A DNA stretch of 64,000 nt from Shewanella olleyana. GTDB lineage: Bacteria; Pseudomonadota; Gammaproteobacteria; Enterobacterales; Shewanellaceae. This document shows, in pieces, positions 50,170 to 59,500 of the stretch (within the stretch, counting starts at the first letter, position 1; every line of letters starts with the position of its first letter). The notes beneath the pieces are model-generated. The model saw nothing but the letters and a program-made list of their open reading frames with translations, was not told the DNA's origin and did not search any database. Location of the stretch: NCBI RefSeq assembly GCF_023283825.1, contig NZ_JAKILD010000009.1, positions 102,008 through 166,007 of the forward strand, given 5' to 3'. Position numbers and translations under genes: made by a program.

Positions 50170-50379
50170 ATGTTTCCAGAGTACCGCGATTTAATCAGTA
50201 AATTAAAAACATCAAATACACATTTTTCAAAGATTTTTGATGAGCATAATCAGTTAGATGAACAAATTAAGCACCACGAAAAACACTACAATAGTGACAC
50301 GACTCCTGAACTTAAAATAATGAAATCAAAGAAACTACATTTAAAAGAAGAAATTTATACCATGCTGAAAAAGCAATAG
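50170..50379 (+). CDS. small DUF465 (YdcH-like) protein
   Basis: 69 residues, almost entirely helical and charged: MFPEYRDLISKLKTSNTHFS and LDEQIKHHEKHYN, then LKIMKSKKLHLKEEIYTMLK. This is the DUF465/YdcH pattern; function unknown. The ATG at 50170 is fixed by AAGGAG eight bases upstream, although the frame opens at 50104. Confidence 0.9.
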   Translation: MFPEYRDLISKLKTSNTHFSKIFDEHNQLDEQIKHHEKHYNSDTTPELKIMKSKKLHLKEEIYTMLKKQ

Positions 50380-50423
50380 GACATAAATGAAAGATTTATT
50401 GATTATTGGAATGTAAAAACAAA

Positions 50424-50445
50424 AAAGGACGCATAGGCGTCCTTT
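50424..50445. terminator. bidirectional terminator
   Basis: AAAGGACGC / GCGTCCTTT with a 4-base loop between the converging DUF465 and secreted-protein genes; A-run on the left, T-rich on the right. Confidence 0.85.
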
Positions 50446-50482
50446 AGTTTAAGGCTAGATTAAGCCGCCTTAAGAAGTTGAA

Positions 50483-50947
50483 TTACTTCTTGCTGATGGC
50501 TTCAACAATAGCATCACTTGAATCAAAATTCTCAATGCTGACTACGGTAAATTTATCTAGCACAATAACCGTTGCCATATCTTCTTCTGCAGGCCAAGAA
50601 GCTGTCACTTCACCTTCACGATCAAGACCCATAGGAAAAGGTAAATCTTTCATTTTTGGGATAGCAACAAAACGAGCAATTAACGAAGGCATACCGCTGA
50701 TATCAGCAATATAAGCCAAGTTATCAGGTTTTTTTTCTGCTGGAATTGCCTCTAAGGCTTCTTGGATGAATTCGCCACCTTTCATGCCACGGCTAAAAAG
50801 GACAACCTGAGTTTGCTCATTCACAACCAATGGTTGTTCAAATTGATCTTCTAGAGTGACAGGTTCAATTTTATCATTCACAGCAAACACATTGGCTTGT
50901 GCCGTCGTCATAAAAAATAAACTTACTACAAATAATATGGCTTTCAT
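50483..50947 (-). CDS. secreted thioredoxin-fold-like protein, unknown function
   Basis: 154 residues with a signal peptide (about 1-18, ending AQA) and a small alpha/beta domain: KIEPVTLEDQFEQPLVVNEQ, VVLFSRGMKGGEFIQEAL, DREGEVTASWPAEEDMATVI. The order (LEDQ...-strand-helix-...G.V...-strand) looks like the YtfJ/AhpC-TSA-like thioredoxin fold, but the CxxC or peroxidatic Cys is absent (replaced around SRGMKG), so redox activity is unlikely. Single gene. Confidence 0.75.
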   Translation of the reverse strand: MKAILFVVSLFFMTTAQANVFAVNDKIEPVTLEDQFEQPLVVNEQTQVVLFSRGMKGGEFIQEALEAIPAEKKPDNLAYIADISGMPSLIARFVAIPKMKDLPFPMGLDREGEVTASWPAEEDMATVIVLDKFTVVSIENFDSSDAIVEAISKK

Positions 50948-51227
50948 GTTGTTATTCCTGATGTAGGGTTTAAAGCTTTATTGAAAAAGTCTTTAAATAG
51001 AGGGTGCAATGCACTATACCTCAATGAATTTTACTACCTATTAAGTAGCATAAAAAACTTGAAGCACCTCACGTATTTACAGCTTTTAAATTAATTAAAT
51101 AGTTTAAATGCAGATTATAAGTGTTCAATTAACTAAAAACGTTAAAAATCAGCCCGAGACAACACTTTATTACAACACTATAATCAGTCATTATCTGTTT
51201 GTTCATCCAACAAAAAAGACCATCAAT

Positions 51228-52067
51228 ATGAATGAGAATCCAGCAGGTTTAGATCAAGAATTAGCACAACTGCAAAATGTGTATGAATTACTGACAGAGT
51301 TTATTGTTCAGTACAGCTTCCAAATAGTTGGTGCTGTGATCATATTGCTCATTGGTATTTGGGTCGCCAACAAAATGTCCGATGTGGTAACCAATCAATT
51401 TGAAAAACATAATATTGATGTCACCTTAGGTAACTTTGTCTCTAACCTTGTCAGAATTACCATTATCGTCATGGTATCGATTATCTGCTTAGGTAAGCTT
51501 GGCATAAGTGTGACCCCAATGGTTGCAGCTATTGGTGCTGCGTCATTAGGTGCAGGTCTAGCCCTGCAAGGTATGCTGGCAAACTACGCCGCAGGCGTAA
51601 CAATTATTGTGACTCGCCCCTTTGTCATCGGCAATACCATCGAAATTAAAGGTGTGTCTGGGGTCGTTCAAAAAATCCAATTAGGGCTTACGATTCTCAC
51701 TAATGAAGAAGGCGAGTTAATCAATATCCCAAATAAACACATTGTTGGGGAAATTCTCCATAACTCACAACAATATAAGCTGGTAGAAACCAAGTTTAAT
51801 ATTGATTACCAAACCGATCCGCAATTAGTCACTAAACTGATTACTGATGCTTTACTGTCACAAGAAACGGTTAACCAGTCTCGTCCGCCGCAAGTGGGAA
51901 TTAATGACTTTAACAGCATAGGAATGGAAATCGGGGTGCGCTACTGGGTGCCAACCAACAGTTATTATGACGATAAATACCAAAGTAATCTCGCCATCAT
52001 AAACGCGTTAAGAACCGCTAGTATTACCATTCCTTGTCCGGTGCGAGAAATCCACTTACAACAATAA
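51228..52067 (+). CDS. mscS: small-conductance mechanosensitive channel MscS
   Basis: 280 residues with three helices (about 25-50, 68-92, 96-128) and the MscS TM3 pattern AAIGAASLGAGLALQGMLAN, then the beta domain (VIGNTIEIKGVSGVVQKIQL) and the C-terminal cage. Opens on membrane stretch to release solutes at hypo-osmotic shock. Length and pattern match E. coli MscS (286). The ATG at 51228 (MNENPAGLDQ) is preferred; the frame upstream to 51108 does not resemble the family. Strong terminator behind it. Confidence 0.93.
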   Translation: MNENPAGLDQELAQLQNVYELLTEFIVQYSFQIVGAVIILLIGIWVANKMSDVVTNQFEKHNIDVTLGNFVSNLVRITIIVMVSIICLGKLGISVTPMVAAIGAASLGAGLALQGMLANYAAGVTIIVTRPFVIGNTIEIKGVSGVVQKIQLGLTILTNEEGELINIPNKHIVGEILHNSQQYKLVETKFNIDYQTDPQLVTKLITDALLSQETVNQSRPPQVGINDFNSIGMEIGVRYWVPTNSYYDDKYQSNLAIINALRTASITIPCPVREIHLQQ

Positions 52068-52126
52068 ACACTCGCTATATATTCACTATATAACCGCGAT
52101 AAACACTGACAAAATTTGCGTGAACG

Positions 52127-52157
52127 AGGCTCAAGCAACTCTGCTTGAGCCTTTTTA
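52127..52157 (+). terminator. mscS terminator
   Basis: AGGCTCAAGC / GCTTGAGCCT with a 6-base loop and TTTTTATTT tail. Confidence 0.92.
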
Positions 52158-52338
52158 TTTGTCGTTAAGCTCATTTGTCTCGCCTTTAGTGATCTTTTTA
52201 GCCGAATACACGTTAACAATTACGCCCTTCAACAGCTTTTAATATATTGTTTTTAAATAGTATTTAATCTAAACCATTGATAAGCACTCACCCTCTCCCG
52301 CCTTTTTAATGTCATCAAAACAAGACTAAAAGTAAAAT

Positions 52339-52385
52339 AAACTTGACTTTAACTGTTCAAATACCACACTATAAAAGTCAAGTTT
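52339..52385. promoter_or_regulatory. candidate operator: 12-bp inverted repeat before the membrane protein/XRE pair
   Basis: AAACTTGACTTT and AAAGTCAAGTTT are perfect inverted copies, 23 bases apart, overlapping a likely promoter (TTTAAC, 16 bases, TATAAA). This placement suits a dimeric repressor, most simply the XRE protein encoded at 52845, acting on its own operon. The rest of 52068-52428 holds the mscS terminator and no gene. Confidence 0.5.
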
Positions 52386-52428
52386 GATTGACATTATGAC
52401 AAGTTAACTTAAATCTAAGGAGAGAGAG

Positions 52429-52848
52429 ATGACCCACAATGAACCTGAAAAAAGCTGGAAAGCGAACAATTGCCGAGACACAAAGTCATTAGCAAAATGG
52501 ACAACGGCATGGGTCGTGACCATGGCAATTGCGAACTTTGGCCCTAAATTTATCTGGCAGGAAAATGAGCTATTAACCTTACTCGCCATTGTCGTTAATC
52601 TTGCCGTCGGGGTTGGGATGATCCTTGCCAATAAGCGTCACCTTGCAGGCTTAGACGAGTTACAACAACGTATCCAACTCAATGCTATGGCAGGTAGTCT
52701 AGGTGTTGGCCTAATCGTAGGCTTAAGTTATTCCAACTTAGATGTCACAGGCCTAATTGGATTTGATGCAGAGATTTCTCATTTGGTGATAATAATGGCA
52801 CTCACCTACATGGTTGGTATTTTATTAGGGAACAGGAAGTATCAATGA
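52429..52848 (+). CDS. small four-helix membrane protein
   Basis: 139 residues with a polar N-terminus (about 1-24) and four predicted helices (about 25-43, 50-67, 88-105, 115-134), including the polar motif LDELQQRIQLNAMA between helices 2 and 3. AAGGAG-type ribosome site (AAGGAGAGAGAG) directly upstream. Its stop overlaps the XRE regulator start by four bases. Family of small membrane proteins paired with a YozG-like regulator; function not known. Confidence 0.8.
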   Translation: MTHNEPEKSWKANNCRDTKSLAKWTTAWVVTMAIANFGPKFIWQENELLTLLAIVVNLAVGVGMILANKRHLAGLDELQQRIQLNAMAGSLGVGLIVGLSYSNLDVTGLIGFDAEISHLVIIMALTYMVGILLGNRKYQ

Positions 52849-53039
52849 AGAATCGATTGAAAGTGCTACGGGCAGAACATGATTTAACTCAAGCCCAACT
52901 TGCCGAGCGATTAAATGTGTCTAGGCAAACCATTAATGCGATCGAAAAAGGTAAGTTTGATCCGAGTTTGCCGTTGGCGTTTAAAGCTGCAAGGTTATTT
53001 AAGCTAAGTATCGAAGATATCTTTCAGGATGAAGAATAG
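52845..53039 (+). CDS. XRE-family HTH regulator (YozG-like, 64 residues)
   Basis: Minimal single-domain HTH_3 protein: LKVLRAEHDLTQAQLAERL, VSRQTINAIEKGKFDPSLPL and a short tail KLSIEDIFQDEE. Such proteins bind short palindromes and are often autoregulators of the membrane-protein gene they overlap with. The inverted repeat at 52339 is the likely operator. Confidence 0.92.
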   Translation: MKNRLKVLRAEHDLTQAQLAERLNVSRQTINAIEKGKFDPSLPLAFKAARLFKLSIEDIFQDEE

Positions 53040-53056
53040 GTTGAATCGCACAAGGC

Positions 53057-53512
53057 TTATAAACGTAACATCATAAAAATACTGTTTGGATCTAAGTCGT
53101 AATCGGCGAATGGGCCACACTCAATAAAGCCATGTTCACTGTATAATTGTCGCGCTGGGGCAAAGAAGTCCATTGAGCCTGTTTCTAAGTTAATAGTTTG
53201 ATAACCTTGTTTTTTGGCGAATGCGAGCATGTGACTTAGCAGTTCTTTTGCAACACCACGGCGGCGAAATTGATTCGCTACTCGCATCGATTTTATCTCA
53301 ACATGTTTTGCTGAGTAGGCATTTATTGCGCCGCAACCTGCCAATAAGTCATTTTCCCAAATCGTCCAGAAAGTAATGTTGGGCTGCTTTAGTTTAGTCA
53401 TGTCTAATGCGTGGACTGAATCGGCAGGAGATGTGGCATACATATCTTGTAAGTGCTCATTTAATAAAGCTGCAATTTCAGGCCCAGCTAAATCATCAAT
53501 TCGAATATCCAT
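53057..53512 (-). CDS. GNAT-family N-acetyltransferase
   Basis: 151 residues with the acetyl-CoA-binding motif A (RVANQFRRRGVAKELLSHML, R/Q-x-x-R-x-G-x-A) and C-terminal YSEHGFIECGPF. Resembles the small YitH/PhnO-like acetyltransferases annotated in many genomes; substrate unknown. Converges on the XRE gene with an 18-base gap. Confidence 0.9.
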   Translation of the reverse strand: MDIRIDDLAGPEIAALLNEHLQDMYATSPADSVHALDMTKLKQPNITFWTIWENDLLAGCGAINAYSAKHVEIKSMRVANQFRRRGVAKELLSHMLAFAKKQGYQTINLETGSMDFFAPARQLYSEHGFIECGPFADYDLDPNSIFMMLRL

Positions 53513-53647
53513 ATCAATCGTTCACCTAAAAACCGCACCTTAAGAAAAAACCACCTTAACCATACCTGTAGCGCTATCAGTGTATATTGACACTGCTCTG
53601 ATACCTGCCATATTGAATAACATAATATAAATTAAGGGATTGATTAT

Positions 53648-54361
53648 ATGCTTAATACTCACACTATTACTACAACTCTAACCAGCTTACTATTACTGAT
53701 GAGCACAGGCTGTAGCTCGGGAACAGCAACATTGCAGCAAGGGCCAGATGTTGAAATAACCAAAGATGGATTAGTCAAAGTCGATAATTCACAACTGGCC
53801 TTATCCTACGTCAGACCAGACGTTGATTGGGCTAAATACACCAAGCTTTATTTCGAAACTACCAAAGTGACCAATGATCATCCAGCGGATTATCACGCAC
53901 CAAGAGTTGATCGAAAGTCAGATGGGCCAAACGCAACCTATGACCTTCCGCAAGCATCGCTTGATAAAATGGCAGTGCAGTTTTCACAAACCGTTGCAGA
54001 TGTTTTCAACAGTGAGCAGCCTTTCGAGCTAGTGACAGAAAAAGGGCCAAACACCTTAATCATTGAAACCGCAGTCACTGATATTAGGTTAAGTGCGCCA
54101 GTTGAAACCTCTCGTAAAAGTTTCAACTCCATGGGCAAAACCTACACTCAAAACTCTGGTTCTATGGTGCTGCTAGCGGTACTTAAGGATGCACAAACTG
54201 GAGAGGTATTAGCTAAAGCTGCAGATCGCGCCGTCGGGTTTGATCAGTGGCGACAAAATACCAAAGTATTTAACTGGGGTGATGTTAAAACAGTTTATCG
54301 TCATTGGGTAAACGACTTTAAAAATGCGCTAATGAACGCTGCAGCAGCGCCGAAGGATTAA
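53648..54361 (+). CDS. DUF3313-family lipoprotein
   Basis: 237 residues with a lipobox (LLLLMSTGCSSG, Cys at about 23) and the DUF3313 pattern: YVRPDVDWAKYTKLYFET, LDKMAVQFSQTVADVF, and DRAVGFDQWRQNTKVFNWGD. The family consists of bacterial outer-membrane-type lipoproteins without known function. Single gene ending at the 7-bp repeat hairpin. Confidence 0.85.
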   Translation: MLNTHTITTTLTSLLLLMSTGCSSGTATLQQGPDVEITKDGLVKVDNSQLALSYVRPDVDWAKYTKLYFETTKVTNDHPADYHAPRVDRKSDGPNATYDLPQASLDKMAVQFSQTVADVFNSEQPFELVTEKGPNTLIIETAVTDIRLSAPVETSRKSFNSMGKTYTQNSGSMVLLAVLKDAQTGEVLAKAADRAVGFDQWRQNTKVFNWGDVKTVYRHWVNDFKNALMNAAAAPKD

Positions 54362-54373
54362 CGCTAACCCTAA

Positions 54374-54434
54374 CACTTTGCACTTTGCACTTTGCACTTT
54401 GCACTTTAATGAGTATTTTCAATAAAGTGCAAAG
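54374..54434. repeat. 7-bp tandem repeat forming a terminator-like hairpin
   Basis: CACTTTG four times plus CACTTT (54374-54407), followed 16 bases later by the inverted copy AAAGTGCAAAG (54424-54434). The repeat can slide against its complement, giving several alternative stems, between two converging genes. Confidence 0.88.
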
Positions 54435-54461
54435 CTTTAGGATGCAGGATTTTAAATGAAC

Positions 54462-55340
54462 TTATAAACCACGTTGCCATTCTTGTCTCAGTGGTACCAT
54501 GCCTTGAATAGCCTGATTGACTCGACTTAATAGCTGAGACTTGTCTTTGCCTAACACCCCTTTTAATACCAAATAATTAGATGCATGATCTGAACGGAAA
54601 ATCGTTTTATCTAGCTCTAGGTTTGACAGTAAAGTCTGCATTTCAGTAAGCAAACCTAATTGATCCGGCAACTCAAATTTACCATCAAATACCTTGTCCA
54701 TCCTTTCTGTGCCTAAAGGCAAGGTCACCACTAAGGTAGATAAGTATTCAGGCTGTGCAGCGTTCATTAATTTGGCAGAAGCTTTAGCATGTTGCAGAGA
54801 TAGTTGTGTGCCACCAAGCCCCATCAATATCATCACCGATGACTTCATCCCAGCTTGTTTAATCTTTTGTAATGCCACTAAAGATGATTGATAATCTTCG
54901 CCTTTTTCAATGCGGCTTAGCACTTCGTTATCACCGCTTTCACAGCCAACATAAAGTAGTGATAAGCCCACTTCACGCAGCTCAGCCAACTGCTCTACTG
55001 ATTTATTGGTTAGGTTACGTGGTAAGCAATAACTACTTATGCGAGTCACTGATGGCAGATGGGTTTTGATCAACTGACAAATTTCTTTAAGGCGCTTAAA
55101 AGGTAATGTCATTGCATCACCGTCAGCTAAAAATACTCTGCTAATAGGATGACCAGAGGCAGCTGCGGCAAGAATATCTTGCTCTATTTTATCGACTTTT
55201 TGGGCTTTAAACTTTTTCTGTTCTTGAGTGTACATGTCGCAAAAACTGCAGTTGTTCCAACTACAACCGTTAGTCACTTGCAAAATAAGTGATTTCCACT
55301 CCGATGGCGGTCTAAAAACAGGCTCTATATAGTTAATCAA
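54462..55340 (-). CDS. radical SAM protein
   Basis: 292 residues. The [4Fe-4S]-binding cysteines are in NGCSWNNCSFCDMYTQEQ, spaced C-x4-C-x2-C rather than the usual C-x3-C-x2-C. Further core pieces are RVFLADGDAMTLPF, LYVGCESGDNEVL and SSVMILMGLGG. The spacing and GCESG motif are seen in a B12-independent radical SAM group of unknown function. Translation most likely starts at a TTG (55340) with AAAGGA upstream; no ATG exists before the cysteine motif. Confidence 0.88.
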   Translation of the reverse strand: MINYIEPVFRPPSEWKSLILQVTNGCSWNNCSFCDMYTQEQKKFKAQKVDKIEQDILAAAASGHPISRVFLADGDAMTLPFKRLKEICQLIKTHLPSVTRISSYCLPRNLTNKSVEQLAELREVGLSLLYVGCESGDNEVLSRIEKGEDYQSSLVALQKIKQAGMKSSVMILMGLGGTQLSLQHAKASAKLMNAAQPEYLSTLVVTLPLGTERMDKVFDGKFELPDQLGLLTEMQTLLSNLELDKTIFRSDHASNYLVLKGVLGKDKSQLLSRVNQAIQGMVPLRQEWQRGL

Positions 55341-55495
55341 ATCAGTTCCTTTAGTGAAATACCATCACTTTTTGTATAAATATCATTCGTAACGTTTGTT
55401 TTTTAATCTTATTTTTGATCGTAAACGTTTGAAATGATCGTATACCTTGTTTATAGTCGTTTTGTTAATCAAATAATTATTCAGGCTAATTGATT

Positions 55496-55753
55496 ATGAA
55501 TCAAGTTGCATATGCACTCAGTGAACGTCGAGGGGAAGCGCTCGATCAGGAACAACACTGGGAACTCATGACCGCGGACCAGAAAATGGCGCTGTATGAT
55601 TTAAACCGATTTGGGTACCGATTGCTTTTCGTTAGAATGATGCCAGAAGGCCCTCTGGCTATCATTGCTCAACAAAAAGAGCTCGCTGTAATTGATTTTG
55701 AAGGCGAATTAAACTTACGCCCCGACATCAAATTACGAGACGAATCCAAATAG
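55496..55753 (+). CDS. conserved small protein of unknown function
   Basis: 85 residues beginning MNQVAYALSERRGEALDQEQ; one cohesive alpha/beta domain with DLNRFGYRLLFVRMMPEGPL and AVIDFEGELNLRPDIKLR. No signal peptide or membrane helix. Divergent from the radical SAM gene and followed by a clear terminator, which supports it as real. Not recognised. Confidence 0.75.
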   Translation: MNQVAYALSERRGEALDQEQHWELMTADQKMALYDLNRFGYRLLFVRMMPEGPLAIIAQQKELAVIDFEGELNLRPDIKLRDESK

Positions 55754-55811
55754 CGAAAACATGAGTTAGAAACAGTTACGCAATCTGTAACCTAGTATGT
55801 AACGCCGACAA

Positions 55812-55836
55812 AAAAGAGTGCTTTAAGCACTCTTTT
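55812..55836 (+). terminator. terminator of the 55496 gene
   Basis: AAGAGTGC TTTA GCACTCTT-type hairpin followed by T6. Confidence 0.9.
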
Positions 55837-55948
55837 TTATGAGCTAATTTTATGGTCGTATCACTCACTTCTTATACCAAATCAAAAAATGCGATTTTTA
55901 TCGCCACCTTAGCCCCAATGGGAATAAGCATTCATCTCACGACCAAAG

Positions 55949-56428
55949 CTAACTTTGTTGTAAGCTAAGTAACATATCAATATGCGGAATGCCATCTTCA
56001 AGGTACATCTCTGAATTATTGATAAAGCCTTGTTGTTGGTAAAATTTATTTAAGTGTTGCTGAGCGCCTATTTGAATATTTTCCTGTGGCCACAACTCTT
56101 TTACGGCATCAATAGAGCGCTGCATTAATGCGTGGGCGATTCCTTTGCCACGGCCTGACTCTGCAATAATCACTCTACCAATACTCGCTTCAGGGTAACT
56201 CACTCCAGCGGGTAATATTCTGGTATAAGCAATAAGCTCACCTTGTGGATTGAACCCTAATAAATGTTTAGCATCAGCTAACCTATCTTTGTTATCTAAC
56301 TCAGGATATGGGCAATTTTGCTCAACTACAAACACATCAACCCTAAGCTTTAATACATCATAAAGCTCATCAAGACTAAGCTCGTTAAAGCTTAATAATT
56401 TCCACTGTATTGAATCTAATAACGACAT
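55949..56428 (-). CDS. elaA: GNAT-family acetyltransferase ElaA
   Basis: 159 residues. Strongly ElaA-like: LDELYDVLKLRVDVFVVEQNCPYPELDNKD, IGRVIIAESGRGKGIAHALM (acetyl-CoA loop), IQIGAQQHLNKFYQQQGF and EDGIPHIDML. Substrate not established; the family was first described with RNase BN/elaC. Confidence 0.93.
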   Translation of the reverse strand: MSLLDSIQWKLLSFNELSLDELYDVLKLRVDVFVVEQNCPYPELDNKDRLADAKHLLGFNPQGELIAYTRILPAGVSYPEASIGRVIIAESGRGKGIAHALMQRSIDAVKELWPQENIQIGAQQHLNKFYQQQGFINNSEMYLEDGIPHIDMLLSLQQS

Positions 56429-56519
56429 CGTTTTAACGCTCTACTTTCTCCGATTCTCAGCAGTCTAGCACGAATAAATCACTCGATTAATAAGCAAGTC
56501 ACTCCAGTCATTTTAGGCA

Positions 56520-56550
56520 AAAAAATACCGAGCCTAAGCTCGGTATTTTA
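56520..56550 (-). terminator. TonB-dependent receptor terminator
   Basis: AATACCGAGC / GCTCGGTATT with a 4-base loop; minus-strand T-run of seven. Twenty bases beyond the receptor stop. Confidence 0.9.
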
Positions 56551-56569
56551 TCGATTAAACTAGCTCAAT

Positions 56570-59500
56570 TTAGAACTTGTATTTAACACCTACTTTTAAC
56601 TGCCAAGCAGACTTATTGATGTCATAAGTATTTTGGTTCGCAGTTTCGATACCATCTTGACCGAAAGGTACTGAATAAGTGTATACACCTGTATCAGCAT
56701 CGTAATTATGGTCTACTAAGATTTTACTACCGAAAGATTGGTACTCAACCACACCCCAATCATCATTCATTAGGTTAAGTACGTTTTTTACGTCGAAGTA
56801 TAAGATACCTTTATGATCTTCTAGGAAACCAGGTAACTCTTGCGTGAAACGGAAATCTAACTGATGTACCCAAGGTTGGTTGTCTGAACCCTTACTTGCG
56901 ATACCACCAGCATATTTTCCTAAACCAATTTCATCAATTGCCTCTTTAAACTCTTCATAAGTTAAACCGCCAGCATACTCAACATTGGTATCATCTGCAC
57001 CTGTTGGGATGTAAGGAAGGTAAGAGTCTGAGTAAGCAAATGCACCTTGGTCACCAAAACCACGATCATTATGTGAACCTAACACCCAAGTCATTGGACG
57101 GCCTTCACGTGCTTCATAGAACATATTAAAACTAGAGTTATAGCCAGCAATAAACTCAACATCATAACCTAAGCTCATAGTGAAACGATGTGGTGTTTCA
57201 TAGTAACCAGGACCGATAGTCGTGCCGTTTCTGTCTTCACCGACTGACGTGTATTGGTAGTTAGACGTTGCCGTTGAAGATGAACCTTGGTTCCCTTCAT
57301 CAACAGAGTTAAATGCGTAACCTAAACGCATGTTAAGACCCATATCCCAGTTTTTTGCTAAACTGAAACTTAGCGTCTGGCTCTTACCATCTTCATCTGC
57401 ATTAGTTAGCATCAGATCGTAACGTTCAGTATTACCACCAGCACCATTATTCGCTAATGGATCCCATGTTTCGTAAATAACACGGCCAGTTGAATCCGTT
57501 GTTAGTTCACGGCGAGCTAAATCAACCCAAGCAACATCATTTTCTTTTTGGATATATAAGAACTCACCACCAAAGAACCAATCTTGACCTAAAGCACCGA
57601 AGTCCCAAGTACTGTCAAAACCGATGCTTGCACGCCAATCTGAAGGAAGTTCGAAGTTAGGATCTAATGAGTTAGTATTACCATCACCACCGACTAAACC
57701 ATCTTGTGCACCACTTGGTACATTACCAAAGTCAGGCGTACCCCAAGTATCATTCCAACCATCGTTGTAACTTAGTAAACTGTTACCATCGTTTGAAAAG
57801 CTGTTAGACATCCAAACTGTTGGGTAGCCACCACTGTAACGACCTACGCCACCACGAATGGTCACATCGTCCGACAATACATAAGTTAAGCCAACACGTG
57901 GTAAGAAGATATCTTTACCATCCATTGTTTCGTTATTGGCAAAGCCATAACGATCGACAAAGTTATCATTTAATGCAGGTGAATCTGACATGCTGATGGT
58001 TTCGTAACGAATACCGTATGTCATTTCCCAATCTGAATTAATTTCCCACGTGTCTTCAATAAATAATGCGAGTGTTTCCATATTGAATGATGCAGCAACA
58101 TCATCAGCATTACCTGATTCAGCATTTTGATAGCGGAAACGGTCAACAACACCATTTTCAAAGTCATCAATTGAATCAAAATCCCATGAGCCCATAGTGT
58201 CTTGGGCAAATAAGTTAAACACTTCTACATTGTTATACTGAAAACCAAAGCCAATAGTATGTTCATCTAAGTAGTAATCACCCACAAAACGTAATTCTAG
58301 GTTTTGATTGTTTAACTCATTAGATTGACGTGAACGCTCAGTACCGAAGTTAACATCGCCAGCATCGGTACGGACATTAACTTGACCAATACCGATATTT
58401 TCAACAGGGTTTGAGCTACTTGTTGTATCTTTATAAGCAACTTTGATTTCTGTAGTAAATGAATCAGTCCAATCACTGTATAACGTTGCTGCGTAAGACT
58501 CTAATTCTTCTTCTTTATCATACCAGTAGCTTGATAAGTTAAGTGAAGATTCATCATCAGATACTTTGTTAGTTCTGTTACCAATGGTGCTTTGGTAAGT
58601 CAGTGAAGCACGGTGCTCGTTAGTGATGTTCCAATCTAATTTAGCTAAGATTTTTTCATCTTTCTCTTGTGGAGATGCGCTGTAACTACCAATGTTACTT
58701 AAACCGTAAACATCATTCGCAATACTGTTAATACGATCAAGTTCATCCGAAGTAACACGAGAATCATTGGCAAAACCTGCACCTGCTGGTCCCCACTCTG
58801 CTGCTTGTGGCGCATCGTAGTTTTCATATGAACCAAAGAAGAACAAAGTGTCTTTAATCAGCGGGAAGCCCACTGTGGCACCAAAAGTCGTTTCTTCGAA
58901 ATCTTGCTTTAACTTCTCGCCAGTTTCTTGGTCTTTACCATCGCCAGCCATGCTGTCGTTAGTGGTTTCCCAAAATACTGTGCCTGCTAGTTCATTTGTA
59001 CCAGATTTTGTTACGGCGTTAACTTGTGCGCCAGAGAAACCACCGGTTCGAGCAGAGAACGGAGACGTGTTTAATGCAACACTTTCTACCGCATCAATTG
59101 AGATAGGTGAACGTTGAGTTGGGTAACCATTTGAATTAAGACCGAAATCATCGTTTTGAGAAACACCGTCAACAACAAATGTGTTAAAACGTGGGTTAAT
59201 ACCCGCAACACTCATTGAAACGCCATCAGTACCCACTACAGCCATTGGGTTTTGACGTAATACGTCTTTAAGATCGCGGTTAATACCAGGAGAATTAGCA
59301 ATATCTTTCGCGCCGAACTCGCTGTTACTACCTGCACTGCGGAAATAGTTAGCTGAACCTACAACACCAATACGCTCCATATCGGCAGCTGATTGTAATG
59401 TGCGGTTATAGCGTAAGGTTTCACCAACATTTAGATATAAATCTTGTTCTAAATCATCCGCAAATTCATCTGAATCGACTTTGATGATGTATGGACCACC

